A DNA stretch of 64,000 nt from Sideroxyarcus emersonii (lineage in GTDB: Bacteria > Pseudomonadota > Gammaproteobacteria > Burkholderiales > Gallionellaceae). The notes below the pieces were generated by a model. It did no database searches and had not been told where the DNA came from. It saw only the letters and a program-made list of their open reading frames with translations. Both the position numbers and the translations under genes were made by a program. Shown here in pieces: positions 63,831-64,000 of this stretch (the stretch's first letter is position 1; every line of letters starts with the position of its first letter). The DNA lies in assembly GCF_021654335.1 (NCBI RefSeq), contig NZ_AP023423.1, positions 962,001-1,026,000 of the forward strand, written 5' to 3'.

Positions 63831-64000
63831 ATGGATATGCAGAGTCTGTATTTGCTGGTTCCCCTGGCCCCGTTGCTCGGTGCCATCGCTGCAGGATTGT
63901 TCGGCAAGGTGCTGGGCCGTACCTGGTCGCACCGGATCACGATCATGCTGGTGGCCGTTTCCTTCTTCGCTTCGCTGGCGATCTTCCGGGATGTGATGGC
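63831..64000 (+). CDS. nuoL: NADH-quinone oxidoreductase subunit L, N-terminal part
   Basis: The frame MDMQSLYLLVPLAPLLGAIAAGLFGK matches the N-terminus of NuoL, the antiporter-like, largest proton-pumping subunit. It runs off the window end. I choose the ATG at 63831 because AAAGG lies nine bases before it; an in-frame ATG at 63825, overlapping the nuoK stop, is the alternative. Confidence 0.93.
   Translation, partial: MDMQSLYLLVPLAPLLGAIAAGLFGKVLGRTWSHRITIMLVAVSFFASLAIFRDVM

Overview
The window is a high-GC proteobacterial chromosome segment. It most likely comes from a betaproteobacterium, and the gene set and order suggest the Nitrosomonadales/Gallionellaceae (Sideroxydans- or Gallionella-like). 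That placement is inferred from gene content and order (tpiA-secG-tRNA-Leu-nuo, a 14-subunit-type nuo operon, a CobD/CbiB-like protein, pst operon, carAB-greA-yhbY-rlmE-ftsH-folP-glmM); no 16S or marker search could be run.

Region 1 (1-18.2 kb) is mostly housekeeping and signalling. It holds the end of cysD and cysN (sulfate activation) separated by a REP-like inverted repeat pair, a CobD/CbiB-like membrane protein, and a leftward cluster of M48 protease, small cytochrome c, pterin dehydratase and rsgA. These are followed by orn, a CXXCH-containing PAS-GGDEF diguanylate cyclase next to a YcgR/PilZ effector, hemH and hrcA, nadK-recN, bamE-dapB, a zinc-ribbon membrane protein, and an ODP-type metallo-beta-lactamase-fold protein paired with a GGDEF-EAL protein. 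Cyclic-di-GMP signalling with redox or gas input is a theme here.

Region 2 (18.2-33.6 kb) is core metabolism and growth: carA-carB with a strong promoter and a leader hairpin, greA, yhbY, rlmE, ftsH, folP-glmM, the phosphate uptake operon pstSCAB (leftward, with a candidate Pho box and an internal terminator after pstS), tpiA, secG and tRNA-Leu(GAG).

Region 3 (33.6-54.4 kb) is an accessory block lying between tRNA-Leu and nuoA, genes that I recall as adjacent in many betaproteobacteria. It starts with a strong terminator and AT-richer DNA holding a 41-codon small ORF, an AbiEi/AbiEii-like (type IV toxin-antitoxin-like) gene pair, an upstream array of four AATATT sites at exact 19-bp spacing, and a small decayed gene. 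Then comes a type I secretion locus: a C39-like-domain ABC exporter, an exported pentapeptide-repeat protein, a 3,694-residue RTX protein with an unusual N-terminal M23/LytM-like peptidase domain, twelve RTX modules, cadherin-like and VCBS repeats, then a HlyD-type adaptor and a TolC-type outer membrane channel. No integrase or transposase is visible.

Region 4 (54.4-64 kb) is the respiratory complex I operon nuoA-nuoK plus the start of nuoL, tightly packed with overlapping or near-overlapping genes.
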